Below, piece by piece: positions 63,087 through 64,000 of a stretch of DNA of 64,000 nucleotides. Both the position numbers and the translations under genes were made by a program. A model generated the notes under the pieces. That model ran no database searches. It saw only the letters and a program-made list of their open reading frames with translations, and was not told the DNA's origin. Origin of the DNA: Owenia fusiformis (lineage: Eukaryota; Annelida; Polychaeta; Sabellida; Oweniidae); assembly GCA_903813345.2 (NCBI GenBank), contig CAIIXF020000001.1, positions 19,735,915-19,799,914 on the forward strand. Reading direction: 5' to 3'. Each line of letters opens with the position of its first letter. The first letter of the stretch is position 1.

Positions 63087-63187
63087 AGTTCAGTTAGTGG
63101 GATGTTTTTAAATTTCTCAACTCGTCATTGTAAAGAAAAAAAGCTTTACTTTAAAATGACATAAATTTTTGTCCCTAAATCTTGACA

Positions 63188-63659
63188 TATATAGCCCCTG
63201 ATATCTATATCAGATATTATTCTGGAAAAATGATATTTCTTCTAATGAATGGCTAAGCTCCCAGTCTCACCCTTGGTATACGCAGCTAACGAAAATTGAC
63301 CGGTACGGGTCAAAAGCTGGACCGGTACGGGTTAACGGTTTTATTTGAATTTAAAACAGCCATAACTTGCTCAATATTGACTTCCTCGTGTCACTAATTT
63401 GAAATATATGATGCCTCCCGATGCTTTTAAGTACCCCAATTTTTTACAGATTTTTAAACGGACCAAAACTCTCTAAATGCGCATTCATGCTTTTTTCTCT
63501 CGAGAACGACTGTCTCATTTTCACGATAACTTTTATTTAGTACTTCTAACATATAAGATCTATTTTTCCCCATCAAGGTATGATGTAAATGACATGCTAT
63601 TTACATCTTGTGAGTTTCAATGACGCGCGTTTGATTTTATAAAAAATGCCAAACTTTGT
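63188..63659. other. Right flank of the foldback, nothing recognised
   Basis: Includes two ACCGGTACGGGT words at 63299 and 63321; otherwise no feature. Confidence 0.5.
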
Positions 63660-64000
63660 GACAAAGAATTTGCAGCACAAGAAATGACCAATCAGAGGGC
63701 TCCATTTTACAGGTCATACGATAATTATAAGTTATTGAATGATTTGAAGTGCAATACAGGATATATTCTGCTCGAGAAATTCCGTATTGGAACGAGAAGA
63801 AGTCGAGTGCCAATACAGAATATCGAGACAGAACATATCCTGTATTGCACTTCAAATCATTCAATAACGTTTTTATTGTATGATCCTCTGTATTGCTACT
63901 GAGATAGTCCCTTCCGTACCACAATATTTTCTGTATTGCGACGGAGATGATCAACGGGGACAATCTCAGTAGCAATACAGTTTGGAACAGCACAAGAACT
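63660..64000. repeat. Twin-palindrome repeat, copy 3 (cut by window end)
   Basis: GATTTGAAGTGCAATACAGG ... CCTGTATTGCACTTCAAATC palindrome (63728-63870), followed by the CTACTGAGATAGTCCC ... GGGGACAATCTCAGTAGC palindrome. CAGCACAAGAA words lie at both ends in direct orientation. Confidence 0.8.

Larger units (their letters stand above)
53845..63187. mobile_element. 9.3-kb giant foldback transposon with 91-bp satellite arms
   Basis: The ends are inverted copies beginning TGTCAAGATTTAGGGAC; the first ~120 bp are nearly identical. Each end then runs straight into a tandem array of a ~91-bp unit containing CAAAAAGCTTTACATTGG: 23 regular units forward (53971-58764) and 33 inverted (60116-63064). 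A ~0.8-kb single-copy core (58850-59650) separates the arms. No transposase is visible. Known comparison: Drosophila FB and sea urchin TU elements also have long TIRs built of tandem repeats, but with shorter units. A clean target duplication was not found. It now contains at least four younger insertions, listed separately. Confidence 0.88.

Noticed and set aside
63637-63993. 118-codon minus-strand frame
   Set aside because: It is a translation of the twin-palindrome repeat; matching peptides arise from copy 2 at 33716.

Overview
The window looks like nuclear DNA of an invertebrate animal, probably marine. It is AT-rich, has one long intron-rich gene with GT-AG introns, and is packed with small non-autonomous DNA transposons and inverted-repeat (foldback) elements. 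TACATGTA-type words are common. I cannot assign a phylum from sequence alone.

The only protein-coding gene I can support runs on the minus strand from an ATG at 49566 to a stop at 5883. I assembled 36 coding exons by hand. All 35 introns have GT and AG ends, and every junction keeps the reading frame (13 phase 0, 5 phase 1, 17 phase 2). The exons sum to 7,656 nt, or 2,551 residues plus a stop. The product is an SFI1-like centrin-binding-repeat protein. It has a disordered N-terminal third with one short coiled coil (exons 1-6), a first block of Trp-centred helical repeats (exons 7-20), a Ser-rich linker of about 215 residues (exons 20-22), and a second repeat block (exons 23-36). A 5' untranslated exon may lie at 50044-50280.

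From 1 to 5.9 kb, downstream of the gene, there are mobile-element remnants, the clearest being a 1.2-kb element with TA-flanked inverted termini (3821-5032). The introns hold many palindromic or foldback repeats. They also hold five sense-oriented copies of a splice-acceptor-like mini-exon (25.7-33.6 kb) and an inverted, broken copy of exon 29 (10948-11060). From 50.4 to 53.8 kb there are a LINE 3' fragment, a perfect 44-bp palindrome, and a 560-bp foldback.

From 53845 to 63187 there is a 9.3-kb foldback element. Its near-identical ends each run into tandem arrays of a 91-bp unit: 23 units forward, then 33 units inverted. Later insertions are nested inside it. A 2,875-bp element with a 9-bp target duplication interrupts one unit, and removing it restores the 91-bp register exactly. 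That element carries an 880-bp hAT-like element with an 8-bp duplication, a tRNA-like segment, and a 107-codon open frame. The core also holds a retroposon-like tail with a TA-flanked MITE inside. The window ends in a twin-palindrome repeat also found at 19.2 and 33.7 kb.
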